Positions 18,832 to 28,703 are shown, numbered from the stretch's first letter. The stretch is 64,000 nucleotides of DNA from Polaromonas sp. (GCA_013297865.1 JAAFIP010000001.1:124001-188000), one strand, 5' to 3'. Notes: generated by a model not told the origin, from the letters alone. Numbers and translations are program-made.

Positions 18832-20472
18832 CTATCTGACCGGTGACTGCACCTCGCCTGGGCCTGAGCGCGGCTCCACCGCGTGCTGGCGGGTTTGCAC
18901 TGGATGAATCACCTTGGTGGTGGGGTCGGGCTCGTTTTCTACCCACCAGTTAGCCCACAGCCGGTTGTCTGCGTCGGGCTCCAGCGTGAGGAAGTTGCGT
19001 GCGCCGATCAGGCGGCGTGTGGTAGCCGGAAACTCGTACATGGTGGCAGTGATACCCCGGTCCAGGGTTTCGACCTGTTTGCAGGCCTGCTCCAGAAAGT
19101 AGCGCGCCATGGCCGGGGGCGCGGGATGCACGATGCCGCTGGAGGTGAGCTGGTTGACCACCCGCGCGTTGGGCGCTACGTCGTTGCGGTCAGACTCTAT
19201 GGCCCCCACCGCCGCCACATGCACATCGCCCGAGAGCAGCGTGACGCGGCAGGTCTTTTGCGCCGAGATGCGCAGCAGGCGGTGCACCAGGCGCAGGCGC
19301 TCCTGCAGGTGCGGCGGGCTGGTCCAGTGGTCGCGCAGGTCGTCTTCCAGCTCCTGCTGGCCGGGCAGCACACCCAGCATTTTCTCCAGCAGCCCAAAGG
19401 TGGGGTGCACCACCGGAATGCTGGACATGATCAGCAGGTGCGCCATGTCTTGCTGTGCATCCAGCCATTGGTACACCGCCTTCCAGGAGGCCTCGCTCAT
19501 CACCTGCTCGGGGCAGTAGTTGCCTTCTTGCTCGGCCTGCACAGCGGCTATGCCAGTAACCATCGACGTGACGGGTTCGCGTGGGTCGTGTGGGGCGCGC
19601 TCGCTGCGCATGTCCAGCACCAGCAGGCCCATCTGCCCCATGCGAAAGCCTTTGCTGAAGGCACTCTGCCCAGGCAGTGTGGCCGGGGGCATGGCGTCGG
19701 TCATCTGCTGCTGAAACAGCATGAAATAGCGCCGGGCGACGCTGAAAATGCCCTGGTACAGCGGGCAATGGTGCTGCTCATACGGGTACGAGCCCCAGCC
19801 GTCCATGATGTCGTGGTCGTCCCACATCATCACGCTGGGCATGCGGGCCATGGCGGCGCGCACATCGGGCTGCGCCCAGCGCGAGAGATAGAGGTTTTCA
19901 AAAAACTTCTCCAGCTCCACACGCAGCCCCGCGTTGAACGGGTAAGCCATGCGCTGGTCGTAAGTCAGGTCGCACCACTGGGCCAGCTCGGGAATGTCCA
20001 CCCACATCGAGTCGCTATAGACCTGGTCGCCACCCAAAAGCAGCAGATCCCAAGGGCCAAAGCGGCGGCCGCGCACGGTGTCGGCCCCGGCGTGCAGACG
20101 CGCCATGCGGGCCCACAGGGCGTTTTTCTCGCTCACCTGCTTCATCAGCTTGGGGTCTGAAAAGCCATTGCACGAACCATAGGCCATGGCAGGCTGGGCG
20201 CCCTTGGCGGGCACTTGCAGGCTGTGCTGCGCGCCGTCCAGCGTGTAGGCCACGTTTTGTTTGGTGTCGGTTTGGGCAATGGCAAAGTCGTAGCGCCACA
20301 CCGCGCTGCCAGAATGCGGCAGCTGCTGCAAGGCCAGCGCAGCAGGCGTGCCTTGACCAGTCACTGTCAGCACCGGCGCCGCATCGGCCGCATCCGTCAC
20401 TACCATCGCGCTCACACCCCAAGTGTCACTTTGACAGCCCAAAAACTTCAATACCGGCCCCAGCTTGACCAT
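18832..20472 (-). CDS. PhoD-like alkaline phosphatase D family protein
   Basis: A 546-residue metallophosphoesterase of the PhoD type. Motifs in order: AYGSCNGF, LLLGGDQVYSDSMW (metal-binding GDQ-Y), MMWDDHDIMDGWGSY (WDDHD), and LLSGDVHVAAVG near residue 400. There is no Tat or Sec signal peptide, so it is probably cytoplasmic, unlike secreted PhoD. A GGAGG site 4 bases before the ATG fixes the start over an upstream in-frame ATG. The ~60 residues after residue 480 are specific to the YP-like DUF7800 subgroup. Single-gene unit. Confidence 0.88.
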   Translation of the reverse strand: MVKLGPVLKFLGCQSDTWGVSAMVVTDAADAAPVLTVTGQGTPAALALQQLPHSGSAVWRYDFAIAQTDTKQNVAYTLDGAQHSLQVPAKGAQPAMAYGSCNGFSDPKLMKQVSEKNALWARMARLHAGADTVRGRRFGPWDLLLLGGDQVYSDSMWVDIPELAQWCDLTYDQRMAYPFNAGLRVELEKFFENLYLSRWAQPDVRAAMARMPSVMMWDDHDIMDGWGSYPYEQHHCPLYQGIFSVARRYFMLFQQQMTDAMPPATLPGQSAFSKGFRMGQMGLLVLDMRSERAPHDPREPVTSMVTGIAAVQAEQEGNYCPEQVMSEASWKAVYQWLDAQQDMAHLLIMSSIPVVHPTFGLLEKMLGVLPGQQELEDDLRDHWTSPPHLQERLRLVHRLLRISAQKTCRVTLLSGDVHVAAVGAIESDRNDVAPNARVVNQLTSSGIVHPAPPAMARYFLEQACKQVETLDRGITATMYEFPATTRRLIGARNFLTLEPDADNRLWANWWVENEPDPTTKVIHPVQTRQHAVEPRSGPGEVQSPVR

Positions 20473-20694
20473 ATCGCCTCCGTGCAGTTGTTGCAAGTTG
20501 TGTGAAGGCAAGCATAGAGCCAATGCGGGGTGCACACATCCTCAAAGTTGATGATGCGTGTTACAGGGCGTTAACGTGATCAGACTGGTGGTGCCATGGA
20601 CTGGGCAAGTGAATGGCATGGATCATGCTGAGTACCAAAGCCGGGCGTTCTCTCGGCCAGCATCACATAACTCTTACTTCATTGGAGCATCATT

Positions 20695-21777
20695 GTGTTA
20701 AACCGCCGCCAAATCCTGCTTACCTCCGGTGCTACAGCGCTACCCATTGCCGTGCCCTTTGCCAGAGCGCAAGCGCCTGCCAAGCTCAAAGTCGGTTTTA
20801 TCTACCCCGGCCCTATTGCCGACAGTGGCTGGACCTACCAGCACGACTTGGGGCGCAAGATGGTGGAAAAAGAATTTGGCGCAAGGGTAGAAACCGTTTA
20901 TGTCGAAAAAGTACCCGAGGGTGCTGATTCCGAGCGCGTGATACGCCAGCTCATTCAGGACGGCTGCAAGATGATCTTCACCACTTCGTTTGGCTTTATG
21001 GACCCCACCATCAAGGTGGCCGCAGACCACCCCAACATCGTGTTTGAGCACTGCTCGGGCTACAAAACTGCCAAGAACGTAGGCATCTACCAAACCCGCT
21101 TTTACGAAGGCGCGTACCTGCTGGGCACCGTGGCCGGCAAGATGACCAAGAACAATACCCTGGGCTATGTCGCGCCCTTCCCCATTCCCGAGGTGATCCG
21201 CAATTTCAACGCCTATGTGCTGGGGGCCAAAAGCGTCAACCCCAAGATCACCGCCAAATCGGTGTGGATCAACTCCTGGTACGACCCCACCAAAGAGCGC
21301 GAGGCCGCGCAAACCCTGATCAACCAAGGCGCTGACACGCTCTACCAAAACACCGACTCCACCGCCGTGGTGCAGCTGGCCGAGAGCAAAAAGCTCTACG
21401 CCTTTGGCCAGGACTCGGACATGACCCGCTTTGGCCCCAACGCGCACCTGACCGGCAATGTGCTGAACTGGGGCGTGTACTACGTGCACAAAGTGCGCGA
21501 GATGCTGGACGGCAAATGGAAATCTGAAGACACCAAGTGGGGCATGAAAGAAGGCATCGTGCAGTTGGCACCACTCAACCCCGCCTTGCCCAAAGACGTG
21601 GTGGCGCTGGTGGAACAGCGGCGCAAGGGCATTATCGACGGCAGTTTTATCCCGTTTGCAGGCCCCATCAAGGACCAATCGGGCAAGATCGTTGTGGCCG
21701 CAGGCAAGAGCGTGCCCGAGGACGAGCTTTGGAAGATGAAGTGGTATGTCGATGGCATTGTGGGCAAGCAGCCATAA
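20695..21777 (+). CDS. BMP-family ABC transporter substrate-binding protein
   Basis: A 360-residue receptor of the BMP/PnrA family, which binds nucleosides or purine-like ligands. A twin-arginine-like or Sec signal (NRRQILLTSGATALPIAVPFARA) is followed by KVGFIYPGPIADSGWTYQHD. The ligand-binding segments include TTSFGFMDP, GIYQTRFYEGAYLLG and DSTAVVQL. The start codon is GTG, with GGAG seven bases upstream and no in-frame ATG nearby. Permease and ATPase genes are not in the window. The next two genes follow closely, suggesting a small nucleobase-related operon. Confidence 0.92.
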   Translation: MLNRRQILLTSGATALPIAVPFARAQAPAKLKVGFIYPGPIADSGWTYQHDLGRKMVEKEFGARVETVYVEKVPEGADSERVIRQLIQDGCKMIFTTSFGFMDPTIKVAADHPNIVFEHCSGYKTAKNVGIYQTRFYEGAYLLGTVAGKMTKNNTLGYVAPFPIPEVIRNFNAYVLGAKSVNPKITAKSVWINSWYDPTKEREAAQTLINQGADTLYQNTDSTAVVQLAESKKLYAFGQDSDMTRFGPNAHLTGNVLNWGVYYVHKVREMLDGKWKSEDTKWGMKEGIVQLAPLNPALPKDVVALVEQRRKGIIDGSFIPFAGPIKDQSGKIVVAAGKSVPEDELWKMKWYVDGIVGKQP

Positions 21778-21781
21778 TGCG

Positions 21782-22417
21782 GTGGTGACTGAAATTGATT
21801 TCACTACCCTCGGGGTCTACGAACGCTACAAGCTGATGGCCAGCCTGATCGTGCCCCGGCCGATCGCGCTGGTCACCACTCTGGGTGCAGACGGCACCAT
21901 CAACGCTGCACCGTTCAGCATGTTCAACATGCTGGGCGAAGACCCGCCCTGTGTGATGGTCAGCATCAACCGCCTCAAAGACGGCCAGCTCAAAGACACC
22001 TCGGCCAACATCTTGCGCAGCAAGGAGTTTGTGGTGCACCTGACCGACGAGGCCATGGCCGCGCAGATGCACGCCTGCGGCACGCGCCTGGCCCCGCATG
22101 AAAGCGAAATCACCCATGCAGGCCTGCATGTAGTGCCTTCGCGCAGCATTAAGCCGCCGCGCATCGAAGAAGCCCCTGTCGCCTTTGAATGCGTGCTGCA
22201 AGAGGTGATGGAGACGCCCAGCCGCTACGTCTTTATTGGCCGCGTGCTGTGGCTGGCCACACGCGAGGGCCTGGTAGACACGCAGGCCTGGCGCGTGCGC
22301 CTGCAAGACTACCACCCGGTGGGCCGCTTTGGTGCCAGCTTCTACGTGAAAAGCAGCGAACGCTTTTCGCTGGAAGGCCCGCAAGCAGCGCGCTCTACGC
22401 CGATTGACGAAATGTGA
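21782..22417 (+). CDS. Flavin reductase family protein (FMN-binding split barrel)
   Basis: About 211 residues of the flavin-reductase-like FMN-binding family. It opens with the conserved YKLMASLIVPRPIALVTTLGADGTINAAPFSMFN and continues PPCVMVSINR and SKEFVVHL. Starts are uncertain: a GTG right after the BMP stop is taken here, while an ATG 12 codons upstream would overlap that gene. The spacing of only a few bases indicates co-transcription. Members act as reductase partners of monooxygenases, but the real substrate is not evident. Confidence 0.88.
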   Translation: MVTEIDFTTLGVYERYKLMASLIVPRPIALVTTLGADGTINAAPFSMFNMLGEDPPCVMVSINRLKDGQLKDTSANILRSKEFVVHLTDEAMAAQMHACGTRLAPHESEITHAGLHVVPSRSIKPPRIEEAPVAFECVLQEVMETPSRYVFIGRVLWLATREGLVDTQAWRVRLQDYHPVGRFGASFYVKSSERFSLEGPQAARSTPIDEM

Positions 22418-22430
22418 AGACCCAGCCACC

Positions 22431-22916
22431 ATGACCACCCCCGTCATCTACAGCGACCATGAAAAAGCCGCCATGCAACTGGCCATTCACGCCGCCGAGC
22501 GCGCCATCACCACCGGTGACATGCCCTTTGGCGCCACCCTGGTGGCCCCTGACGGCAAGGTATTGCTGGTAGCCGCCAACAACCAGCACAGCGCCACCGA
22601 CTGCACCGGCCACGCCGAAATGGTACTGGTGCGCGAAGCCCAAAAACAGCTTGGCCTGGCAGCACTGCGCGGCAGCACAGTGTACGCCAGCGGCGAGCCC
22701 TGCGCCATGTGCAGCGGCGCCATGTTTTGGGCGGGCATCCAGCGTGTGGTGTTTGCAGCTTCTACCGCACAGATCATCGAAGCGTTGGGCGAGCCGATCT
22801 TGCCAATGACCAGCGCGCAGACTTTGGCGGGCGCTACGCCTGCAGTGCAGGTAGACGGGCCGTTGATGGGGGATGCGGCTTATGCGGTGCTGAAGAGGTT
22901 TGCGGCGCGAAATTGA
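22431..22916 (+). CDS. Nucleoside/guanine deaminase (cytidine deaminase superfamily)
   Basis: 161 residues of the zinc deaminase fold. The zinc and proton-shuttle residues are in CTGHAEMVLV (HAE) and GEPCAMCSGAMFWAGI (PCxxC). Length and the second motif fit the guanine deaminase/tRNA-adenosine-deaminase-like group that acts on free nucleobases. Together with the BMP receptor it suggests purine salvage, which is inference. The gene starts 13 bases after the flavin reductase stop with only a weak ribosome site. Confidence 0.88.
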   Translation: MTTPVIYSDHEKAAMQLAIHAAERAITTGDMPFGATLVAPDGKVLLVAANNQHSATDCTGHAEMVLVREAQKQLGLAALRGSTVYASGEPCAMCSGAMFWAGIQRVVFAASTAQIIEALGEPILPMTSAQTLAGATPAVQVDGPLMGDAAYAVLKRFAARN

Positions 22917-22918
22917 CT

Positions 22919-22935
22919 ATGCATTACAATTGCAT
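22919..22935 (+). promoter_or_regulatory. Possible operator of the toxin–antitoxin pair
   Basis: ATGCATTACAATTGCAT is an imperfect palindrome (12 of 17 symmetrical positions, outer five bases perfect) directly after a TTGACT box. It sits 26 bases upstream of the antitoxin start, where type II antitoxins usually bind. Confidence 0.4.
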
Positions 22936-22961
22936 CACATGCTTCAAAACAAGGATTCACC

Positions 22962-23318
22962 ATGCGAACCGCCACCCTGCCCGCCGTGCGTGTGAGCCCA
23001 GATACACGAGCCTTGATTGAGTCTGTGCTCAAAGAAGGTGAAAGCTTGTCTACCTTTATTGAAGAAACAGTTAAAACACATGCCGCTTGGCGAAAAGAAG
23101 ACGAGGCCTTCCATGCCAGAGCGGCCTCAGCGTCCAAACGTCTTGCCGAAGGCGGTAAGTTTTTTACTGCTGATGAAAGCATTGCTCGACTGCGTGCACA
23201 GGTGCAACGCGCTCGCGATAAGTTGGCAGCAGAACAACCCGCGAGCGCAGCACCTAAAACTAAAGCGAAGAAGACAATAGGCGCCAAACCCCGCCGCACT
23301 GTGCGTGCTTCCGCATGA
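22962..23318 (+). CDS. Type II antitoxin (ribbon-helix-helix-like, YlcI/YnfO type)
   Basis: A 118-residue protein. The N-terminal PAVRVSPDTRALIESVLKEGESLSTFIEETV looks like a ribbon-helix-helix DNA-binding unit. The second half is strongly charged and helical with a lysine/arginine-rich tail (KTKAKKTIGAKPRRTVRA). An AAGGA site precedes the ATG. It overlaps the ParE-like toxin gene by 4 bases (ATGA). That order and overlap is the classic antitoxin–toxin layout and supports the call more than sequence does. Confidence 0.8.
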   Translation: MRTATLPAVRVSPDTRALIESVLKEGESLSTFIEETVKTHAAWRKEDEAFHARAASASKRLAEGGKFFTADESIARLRAQVQRARDKLAAEQPASAAPKTKAKKTIGAKPRRTVRASA

Positions 23319-23629
23319 AGCATTACGAAGTTATCGTATCCCCTGAAGCGCAAGAAGACATCGAACGATTGCAAGATTTCTGGCTACAAGCCGCAGGCCC
23401 TGAAGTTGCAGACAGAGCTATCGACACTATAGTCAAAGCGCTGGATTTTTTAATCACATTTGCGCACAGTTGCCGAAAAGCCAACGCCCCGTTCTCAGAC
23501 ATACCTTGCCGCGAGCTCATCATCCCGTTTGGAAGTTCAGGTTATCTGGCTTTGTTTGAAATACATGAGGATGCCAAGCGGGTGGCTATTTTGGCGGTTA
23601 AGCATCAGCGAGAGAGTGACTATCATTGA
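23315..23629 (+). CDS. RelE/ParE-family toxin
   Basis: A 104-residue protein of the RelE/ParE fold: YEVIVSPEAQEDIERLQDFW, then AIDTIVKALDFL, CRELIIPFGSSGYLALFEI and VAILAVKHQRESDYH. ParE members poison DNA gyrase and RelE members cut mRNA. The shape is ParE-like, but the target cannot be decided here. It is translationally coupled to the antitoxin. Base composition is lower in G+C than in the deaminase gene before it, which fits acquired DNA. Confidence 0.88.
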   Translation: MKHYEVIVSPEAQEDIERLQDFWLQAAGPEVADRAIDTIVKALDFLITFAHSCRKANAPFSDIPCRELIIPFGSSGYLALFEIHEDAKRVAILAVKHQRESDYH

Positions 23630-23635
23630 ATTTCC

Positions 23636-24517
23636 TCAATTCTGACTATCGATTTTCCTGAAATCGGAATCATCATGCAAAGAAAAACGTCGCTCCAAGT
23701 GTTGGGCTAAAAGATGAATTGATGCAGCAGGGACACACCAAATAACTATCACTACGACTAGCAATGTAAACGCAACATCCGGCTGATTAGAGTAACGAGC
23801 AAAGATACTATAAAAAATTCCTGTAAGAATTATTTCAAATATGAGAATAAGGGCTGAATTACCATGTTCTCTAAGATGACGATAACTCTCTACTAGTTCG
23901 GCGCGGGTTTCAGGTGAAGGTGTACCCTCCTGAACAGCGTCTTTTTTTGCTCCACCACGCCTTTCAGCGAGCTGAATATAAAAATTATAGGCCCAGCTAT
24001 ATTCTACGATTTTGTCCATTTCATGAAATCGCGTACCTACGACGTACAGTCTCAAAAGATGTACAGTTGACAGCACAATTGTTATAACTATTGATAGCGC
24101 GGGCTGCTGCCACACAGCAGCACCCAAAACTGTTAGTGAGATAAGCAACATCAACCCGTAAGAGCCCAACAGACTAGTGGCGTGAACTCTGCCAGCGGGA
24201 CCCTGAAAATCCAACATTCTTGTTGCATGCATAACCAAAACTGGATATGAAGCTATGTAGCAAAATAGCATGCCGAACAAAAACCATGAAATGAGTTGCT
24301 CTGATCTGATATTTTGTACATCTCTGGGAATCGTAAGAAATAGCGTCAAATCAATACCGCTGTTCCTTGAGAGCCATTGCAAACAACCCATGCCTACGAT
24401 CGTCGGCACTAAATAGCGTACTAGATAGTTTTCCCACCAACGCCCGCCACCCTGCTGTTCCATAGTCTGAGAGACGGGTACGTGCTGCGTTTGCGATTGT
24501 TTTTGATCATTATCCAT
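23636..24517 (-). CDS. Multi-spanning membrane protein of unknown function
   Basis: 293 residues, clearly AT-richer than neighbours. A polar N-terminus rich in glutamine (DNDQKQSQTQHVPVSQ) leads to about six membrane segments: YLVPTIVGMGCLQWL, LISWFLFGMLFCYIASYPVLVM, SLLGSYGLMLLISLTVLGA, IVITIVLSTVHLL, ILIFEIILTGIFYSI and FTLLVVVIVIWCVPAASI. A charged cytoplasmic loop (ERRGGAKKDAVQEG) lies between the fourth and fifth. No family recognised. It converges on the toxin gene, 6 bases apart. Likely part of the same acquired islet. Confidence 0.7.
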   Translation of the reverse strand: MDNDQKQSQTQHVPVSQTMEQQGGGRWWENYLVRYLVPTIVGMGCLQWLSRNSGIDLTLFLTIPRDVQNIRSEQLISWFLFGMLFCYIASYPVLVMHATRMLDFQGPAGRVHATSLLGSYGLMLLISLTVLGAAVWQQPALSIVITIVLSTVHLLRLYVVGTRFHEMDKIVEYSWAYNFYIQLAERRGGAKKDAVQEGTPSPETRAELVESYRHLREHGNSALILIFEIILTGIFYSIFARYSNQPDVAFTLLVVVIVIWCVPAASIHLLAQHLERRFSLHDDSDFRKIDSQN

Positions 24518-24553
24518 ATATTCAGGCGTACCCTCTATGACTTCAATTACCGC

Positions 24554-25138
24554 TCAAGCCTTCGGCAACGTCACCCCCACCTGCCCCTGATACTTCCCGC
24601 CCCGGTCCTTGTAGCTCGTCTCGCACACATCATCCGCCGAGCTTTCAAAAAACAGCACCTGCGCACAGCCTTCGCCTGCGTAGATTTTGGCGGGCAGTGG
24701 CGTGGTGTTACTAAACTCCAGGGTCACGTAGCCTTCCCACTCGGGCTCGAACGGGGTGACGTTGACGATGATGCCGCATCTGGCGTAGGTGCTTTTGCCC
24801 AGGCAGATAGTCAGCACGTTGCGGGGGATGCGGAAATATTCCATCGTGCGCGCCAAGGCAAAGCTGTTGGGCGGGATGATGCAGCTGTCGCCTGAAAAAT
24901 CGACAAAGCTTTTTTCGTCGAAGTTTTTCGGGTCGACCACGGTGCTGTGTATGTTGGTGAAGACCTTGAACTCGGGGGCGCAGCGGATGTCGTAGCCGTA
25001 GCTGCTGGTGCCGTAGCTGATGATCTTTTGGTGGGCGCCGCCGACATCACGCGTGCGGATCTGGCCGGGCTCGAAGGGGTCGATCATGCCGTGGCTTTCG
25101 ACCATTCGGCGTATCCATTTGTCAGATTTGATAGTCAT
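24554..25138 (-). CDS. dcd: dCTP deaminase
   Basis: Deaminates dCTP to dUTP for thymidylate synthesis. The 194-residue trimeric enzyme starts [12 protein letters not shown], the family N-terminus, and carries [27 protein letters not shown] and [24 protein letters not shown] with the catalytic glutamate. A start 13 codons upstream is possible but the family norm supports the ATG used here. An 8-bp hairpin ends one base before that ATG. The gene follows glnD and map on the same strand with short gaps. Confidence 0.96.
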   Translation of the reverse strand: MTIKSDKWIRRMVESHGMIDPFEPGQIRTRDVGGAHQKIISYGTSSYGYDIRCAPEFKVFTNIHSTVVDPKNFDEKSFVDFSGDSCIIPPNSFALARTMEYFRIPRNVLTICLGKSTYARCGIIVNVTPFEPEWEGYVTLEFSNTTPLPAKIYAGEGCAQVLFFESSADDVCETSYKDRGGKYQGQVGVTLPKA

Positions 25139-25159
25139 AGCCTGCATTGTATGCAGGCT
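25139..25159 (-). promoter_or_regulatory. Hairpin abutting the dcd start codon
   Basis: Perfect 8-bp arms (AGCCTGCA / TGCAGGCT) with a 5-base loop would form in the mRNA directly before the ATG and contain the only SD-like bases (CAGG). It may limit translation initiation. No known regulator is assigned. Confidence 0.4.
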
Positions 25160-25195
25160 TAAGCTGGTTTTTGGCAACCTGTGGCTGCCTATTTG

Positions 25196-27808
25196 TTAAG
25201 CGGCCAGGGCTTCCAGCAGCTCGGTTTCGAACGCAATCTGCTTTTTGTTGTGCTGCAGCTCGGCGCCGTCGATCAAAAAGGTGTCTTCCACGCGCTCGCC
25301 CAAAGTGCTGATTTTGGCCAGCTGGAGGTTGACGTTGTGGTGGGCCATGACGCGGGCAATCGAGTACAGCAGGCCGACGCGGTCGCTGGCGCTGACGCTG
25401 AGGATCCAGCGCTGAGCTTTTTCGTCGGGGCGCAGGTCCACGCGGGGCTGAAACGGAAAGCTCTTGACCCGGCGCGACTGGCGCGCGCGGGCGGGCTTGG
25501 GCAGCTCGCGCTGCTCGGCGATGGTTCGGGCCAGCTCGCTCTCGACCATGCTCATCATCTCGCGGTAGTGGTCCTGCATGGGCGTGATGACCTGGAAAGT
25601 GTCCAGCGCATAGCCGTTGTTGGCCGTGTGCACCTTGGCGTCCAGGATGCTGAAGCCATTTTGGTCAAAAAACCCGCAAATGCGGGCAAACAGGTCGCTC
25701 TGGTCAGGGGTGTAGACCAGCACCTGCATGCCCTCGCCCACCGGAGACAGCCGGGCGCGCACAATGGTGCTGCCAGGCGGGGAAGCCGTTGCCTGCGAGA
25801 GGTGGCGCGAAAGCTGCCGCGCATGCCAGGCCAAGTCGCTGGCGTCATGGCGCATGAAATAGCCCACGTCCAGCGTGTCCCACAGGGCTTTGTGCGCCTC
25901 GTGTGGCAGGGCGTACAGCGCCAGGGTTTGCAGGGCTTCTCGCTTGCGGGCCTCCACCTCGGCGTCTGCATCGGGGGCGCGGCCGCCCAGAGCGCGCAGG
26001 GTGTAGCGGTACAGGTCCTCCAGCAGCTTGCCTTTCCAGGCGTTCCACACCTTGGGTGAGGTGCCGCGGATATCGGCCACGGTAAACAGGTACAGCGCGG
26101 TCAGGTTGCGCTCGTTGCCCACGCGCTGGGCAAAGGCCGAAATCACGTCGGGGTCGCTCAGGTCCTGTTTTTGGGCAATGCTGCTCATCGTCAGGTGCTG
26201 GGCCACGATAAATTCGATCAGTGTGGCGTCTTCTTTATCAATCCCGTGCTGGCGGCAAAACACACGCACGTCTTTGGCGCCCAGCTCGGAGTGGTCCCCT
26301 CCCCTGCCCTTGGCAATGTCGTGGAACAGCGCGGCGATATACAGAATCCAGGGCTTGTCCCAGCCGCTGGCCAGCTGGCTGCAAAACGGGTATTCGTGCG
26401 CATGCTCGGCCATGAAAAAGCGCCGCGCATTGCGCAGCACCATCAGGATGTGCTGGTCCACCGTGTAGACGTGGAACAGGTCGTGCTGCATCTGCCCGAC
26501 GATTTTGCGGAACACCCACAGATAGCGGCCCAGCACCGAGGTCTGGTTCATCAGCCGCATGGCATGGGTGATGCCCTCCGGCTGGATCAGGATGCGCACA
26601 AAGGTGGCGCGGTTGACCGGGTCTTTGCGAAAGGCCGCGTTCATGATGCCGCGTGCGTTGTACAGCGCGCGCAGGGTGCGGGCCGACAGGCCTTTGACGC
26701 CCACCGTGGTTTGGTAGACCAAAAAGGTCTCCAAAATGGCATGCGGGTCTTTCAGATAGAGATCGTCGCTGGCCACTTCGATCATGCCGGCTTTGTTGGA
26801 GAACCGGGCGTTGATCGGCTGGGGCGCATAGGCCTGGGGTTGGCTTTTTTCTTCCATGCGCTCGGCGATATTGAGCAGCAGAATCTGGTTAAGCTGCACC
26901 ACGGCCTTGGCCGCCCAGTAATAGCCGCGCATGAGCTTTTCACTGGCTTTGCGCTGGCTGTAGCTCTCGCCGGCAGATAAGCCGGCATAGCCAAAGCTGG
27001 TAGCCACCACATGCTGCAGGTCAAACACCAGCCGGTCTTCACGCCGCTTGGCCGCAATGTGCAGGCGCGCGCGCACCAGGCTGAGCAGCGCCTCGTTGAG
27101 CTTGATCTGCTTGACCTCCAGCGCCGTGGCCAGGCCTGTGCGGGCCAGCTCGTCCCAGCTTTTGCCCAGGCCTGCCGCCTTGGCCACCCACAGAACAATT
27201 TGCAGATCACGCAGGCCACCGGGCGACTCCTTGCAGTTGGGCTCCAGGGCGTAAGGGGTGTCTTCAAACTTGGTGTGCCGCTGGCGCATCTCCAGGGTTT
27301 TGGCGGTAAAGAAAGCCTGTGGGTCCATGGCCGTGTCAAAGGCTTTGGTAAAGCGCTTGTACAGCTTGGTATCGCCAGTAATCAGGCGCGACTCCAGCAG
27401 GCTGGTCTGGATGGTGACATCAGCCTGCGCTTCGGCCACGCATTCAGCCACATTGCGCACGCTGGAGCCGATCTCGAGGCCCGCATCCCAGCAGGTGCTG
27501 ATGAAGTTTTCTATGCGGCTTTTAAGCAGGAGATCGGTGTCTGGCGACGACCAATCGGGTAGCAGCAGCAGCACGTCCACATCCGAGTGCGGAAACAGCT
27601 CACCACGGCCAAAACCGCCCACCGCCACCAGGGCGCAGCTGGCGTCAAACTCAGTTTCGGTCCACAGCCTGCGCAGCACCGCGTCGGTGGCAGCGCTAAG
27701 CTGGTGCAACTGGCGCTTGACGCTGCGCGTGGAGGAGCCCGTAGCGGCCACGGCGGCCAAAATAGCGTCTTTTTGAGAGCGATATTGCTCTTTGGCCGAA
27801 TGAATCAT
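25196..27808 (-). CDS. glnD: Bifunctional uridylyltransferase/uridylyl-removing enzyme (GlnD)
   Basis: Senses glutamine and uridylylates or de-uridylylates PII proteins. The 870-residue protein has the nucleotidyltransferase domain ([19 protein letters not shown], residues 64–82), a central helical region, the HD domain ([19 protein letters not shown]) and two C-terminal ACT domains (last ~190 residues). The ATG used is the only canonical start after the map stop. It lies inside a copy of the dispersed repeat, which has the variant GCGATGATTC in place of GCGATATTC. There is no ribosome site. Upstream in-frame codons run into map. Confidence 0.95.
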   Translation of the reverse strand: MIHSAKEQYRSQKDAILAAVAATGSSTRSVKRQLHQLSAATDAVLRRLWTETEFDASCALVAVGGFGRGELFPHSDVDVLLLLPDWSSPDTDLLLKSRIENFISTCWDAGLEIGSSVRNVAECVAEAQADVTIQTSLLESRLITGDTKLYKRFTKAFDTAMDPQAFFTAKTLEMRQRHTKFEDTPYALEPNCKESPGGLRDLQIVLWVAKAAGLGKSWDELARTGLATALEVKQIKLNEALLSLVRARLHIAAKRREDRLVFDLQHVVATSFGYAGLSAGESYSQRKASEKLMRGYYWAAKAVVQLNQILLLNIAERMEEKSQPQAYAPQPINARFSNKAGMIEVASDDLYLKDPHAILETFLVYQTTVGVKGLSARTLRALYNARGIMNAAFRKDPVNRATFVRILIQPEGITHAMRLMNQTSVLGRYLWVFRKIVGQMQHDLFHVYTVDQHILMVLRNARRFFMAEHAHEYPFCSQLASGWDKPWILYIAALFHDIAKGRGGDHSELGAKDVRVFCRQHGIDKEDATLIEFIVAQHLTMSSIAQKQDLSDPDVISAFAQRVGNERNLTALYLFTVADIRGTSPKVWNAWKGKLLEDLYRYTLRALGGRAPDADAEVEARKREALQTLALYALPHEAHKALWDTLDVGYFMRHDASDLAWHARQLSRHLSQATASPPGSTIVRARLSPVGEGMQVLVYTPDQSDLFARICGFFDQNGFSILDAKVHTANNGYALDTFQVITPMQDHYREMMSMVESELARTIAEQRELPKPARARQSRRVKSFPFQPRVDLRPDEKAQRWILSVSASDRVGLLYSIARVMAHHNVNLQLAKISTLGERVEDTFLIDGAELQHNKKQIAFETELLEALAA

Positions 27809-27835
27809 CGCGGGAGCAGCTATTAAATCAATAGC
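27794..27835 (-). repeat. Dispersed AATAGCTGC repeat, copy 3 (map–glnD junction)
   Basis: On the minus strand the stem GCTATTGATTTAATAGC is followed by TGCTCCCGCG, then ATGATTCATTCGGCC. It fills most of the 35-base gap after map and runs into the first codons of glnD, whose initiation codon it supplies. Confidence 0.85.
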
Positions 27836-27843
27836 AACTGAAT

Positions 27844-28650
27844 TTATATGGCGTTCACAAACGCAGGCGGCGCTGGCGTGCCCGCCGACTGGGTCATGAT
27901 CTCCCAGCCCGTCTCGGTGACCAAAATGGTGTGCTCCCACTGCGCGGACAGCGAGTGGTCTTTGGTCACAATGGTCCAGCCGTCGCCCAGCTCGCGGATG
28001 TCCTTGCGGCCCAGGTTGATCATCGGCTCGATGGTAAAAATCATGCCAGGCTTGAGTTCTTCACCCGTGCCCGCCTTGCCGTAGTGCAGCACCTGCGGCT
28101 CTTCGTGGAACTTTTGCCCCACGCCGTGGCCGCAAAACTCGCGCACCACGCTGTAGCCATTGCCTTCGGCAAACTTCTGGATCGCCGCACCAATATCGCC
28201 CAGCCGCGCACCGGCCTTGACCTTGGTGATGCCATGCCACATGGCCTCATAGGTCAGCGCGCACAGGCGCTTGGCAAAAGGAGACACCTCGCCTACCAGA
28301 AACATGCGGCTGGTGTCGCCATGCCAGCCGTCCTTGATGACCGTGACGTCGATATTGATGATGTCGCCTTTTTTCAGCGCCTTGTCGTTGGGCATACCGT
28401 GGCACACCACATGGTTGACCGAGGTGCAGATGGCACCCGGAAATGGCGGATAGCCCGGGGGCGCATAGCCCACCGTGGCCGAGGTGCACTTTTGCACGTT
28501 GACCACAAAATCCAGCGCCAGCTTGTCCAGCTCCTTGGTGGTCACGCCCGGCTTCACAAACGGGGTCAGATAATCCAGCGTCTCAGCCGCCAGGCGCCCC
28601 GCCAGGCGCATGCCTGCTATACCCGCTTCGTCTTTGAAAGTAATGCTCAT
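27844..28650 (-). CDS. map: Methionine aminopeptidase, type I
   Basis: Removes the initiator methionine from nascent proteins. The 268-residue pita-bread enzyme shows the five metal ligands in context: [20 protein letters not shown] (two aspartates), [13 protein letters not shown] (histidine), TIEPMINLG (glutamate) and [14 protein letters not shown] (glutamate). It ends 35 bases upstream of the glnD start, so the two share a transcript. In many betaproteobacteria map lies beside rpsB–tsf; that is not the case in the visible window. Confidence 0.97.
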   Translation of the reverse strand: MSITFKDEAGIAGMRLAGRLAAETLDYLTPFVKPGVTTKELDKLALDFVVNVQKCTSATVGYAPPGYPPFPGAICTSVNHVVCHGMPNDKALKKGDIINIDVTVIKDGWHGDTSRMFLVGEVSPFAKRLCALTYEAMWHGITKVKAGARLGDIGAAIQKFAEGNGYSVVREFCGHGVGQKFHEEPQVLHYGKAGTGEELKPGMIFTIEPMINLGRKDIRELGDGWTIVTKDHSLSAQWEHTILVTETGWEIMTQSAGTPAPPAFVNAI

Positions 28651-28703
28651 GGGGCGATTATCCCAGACCTGAGCGCCTTGGTGAGGGAGATGGCCTAAAC
28701 AAT

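Noticed and set aside
20473-20694. Purine-type riboswitch before the BMP-family gene
   Set aside because: No conserved purine-aptamer core or terminator hairpin could be found in the 220-base leader.
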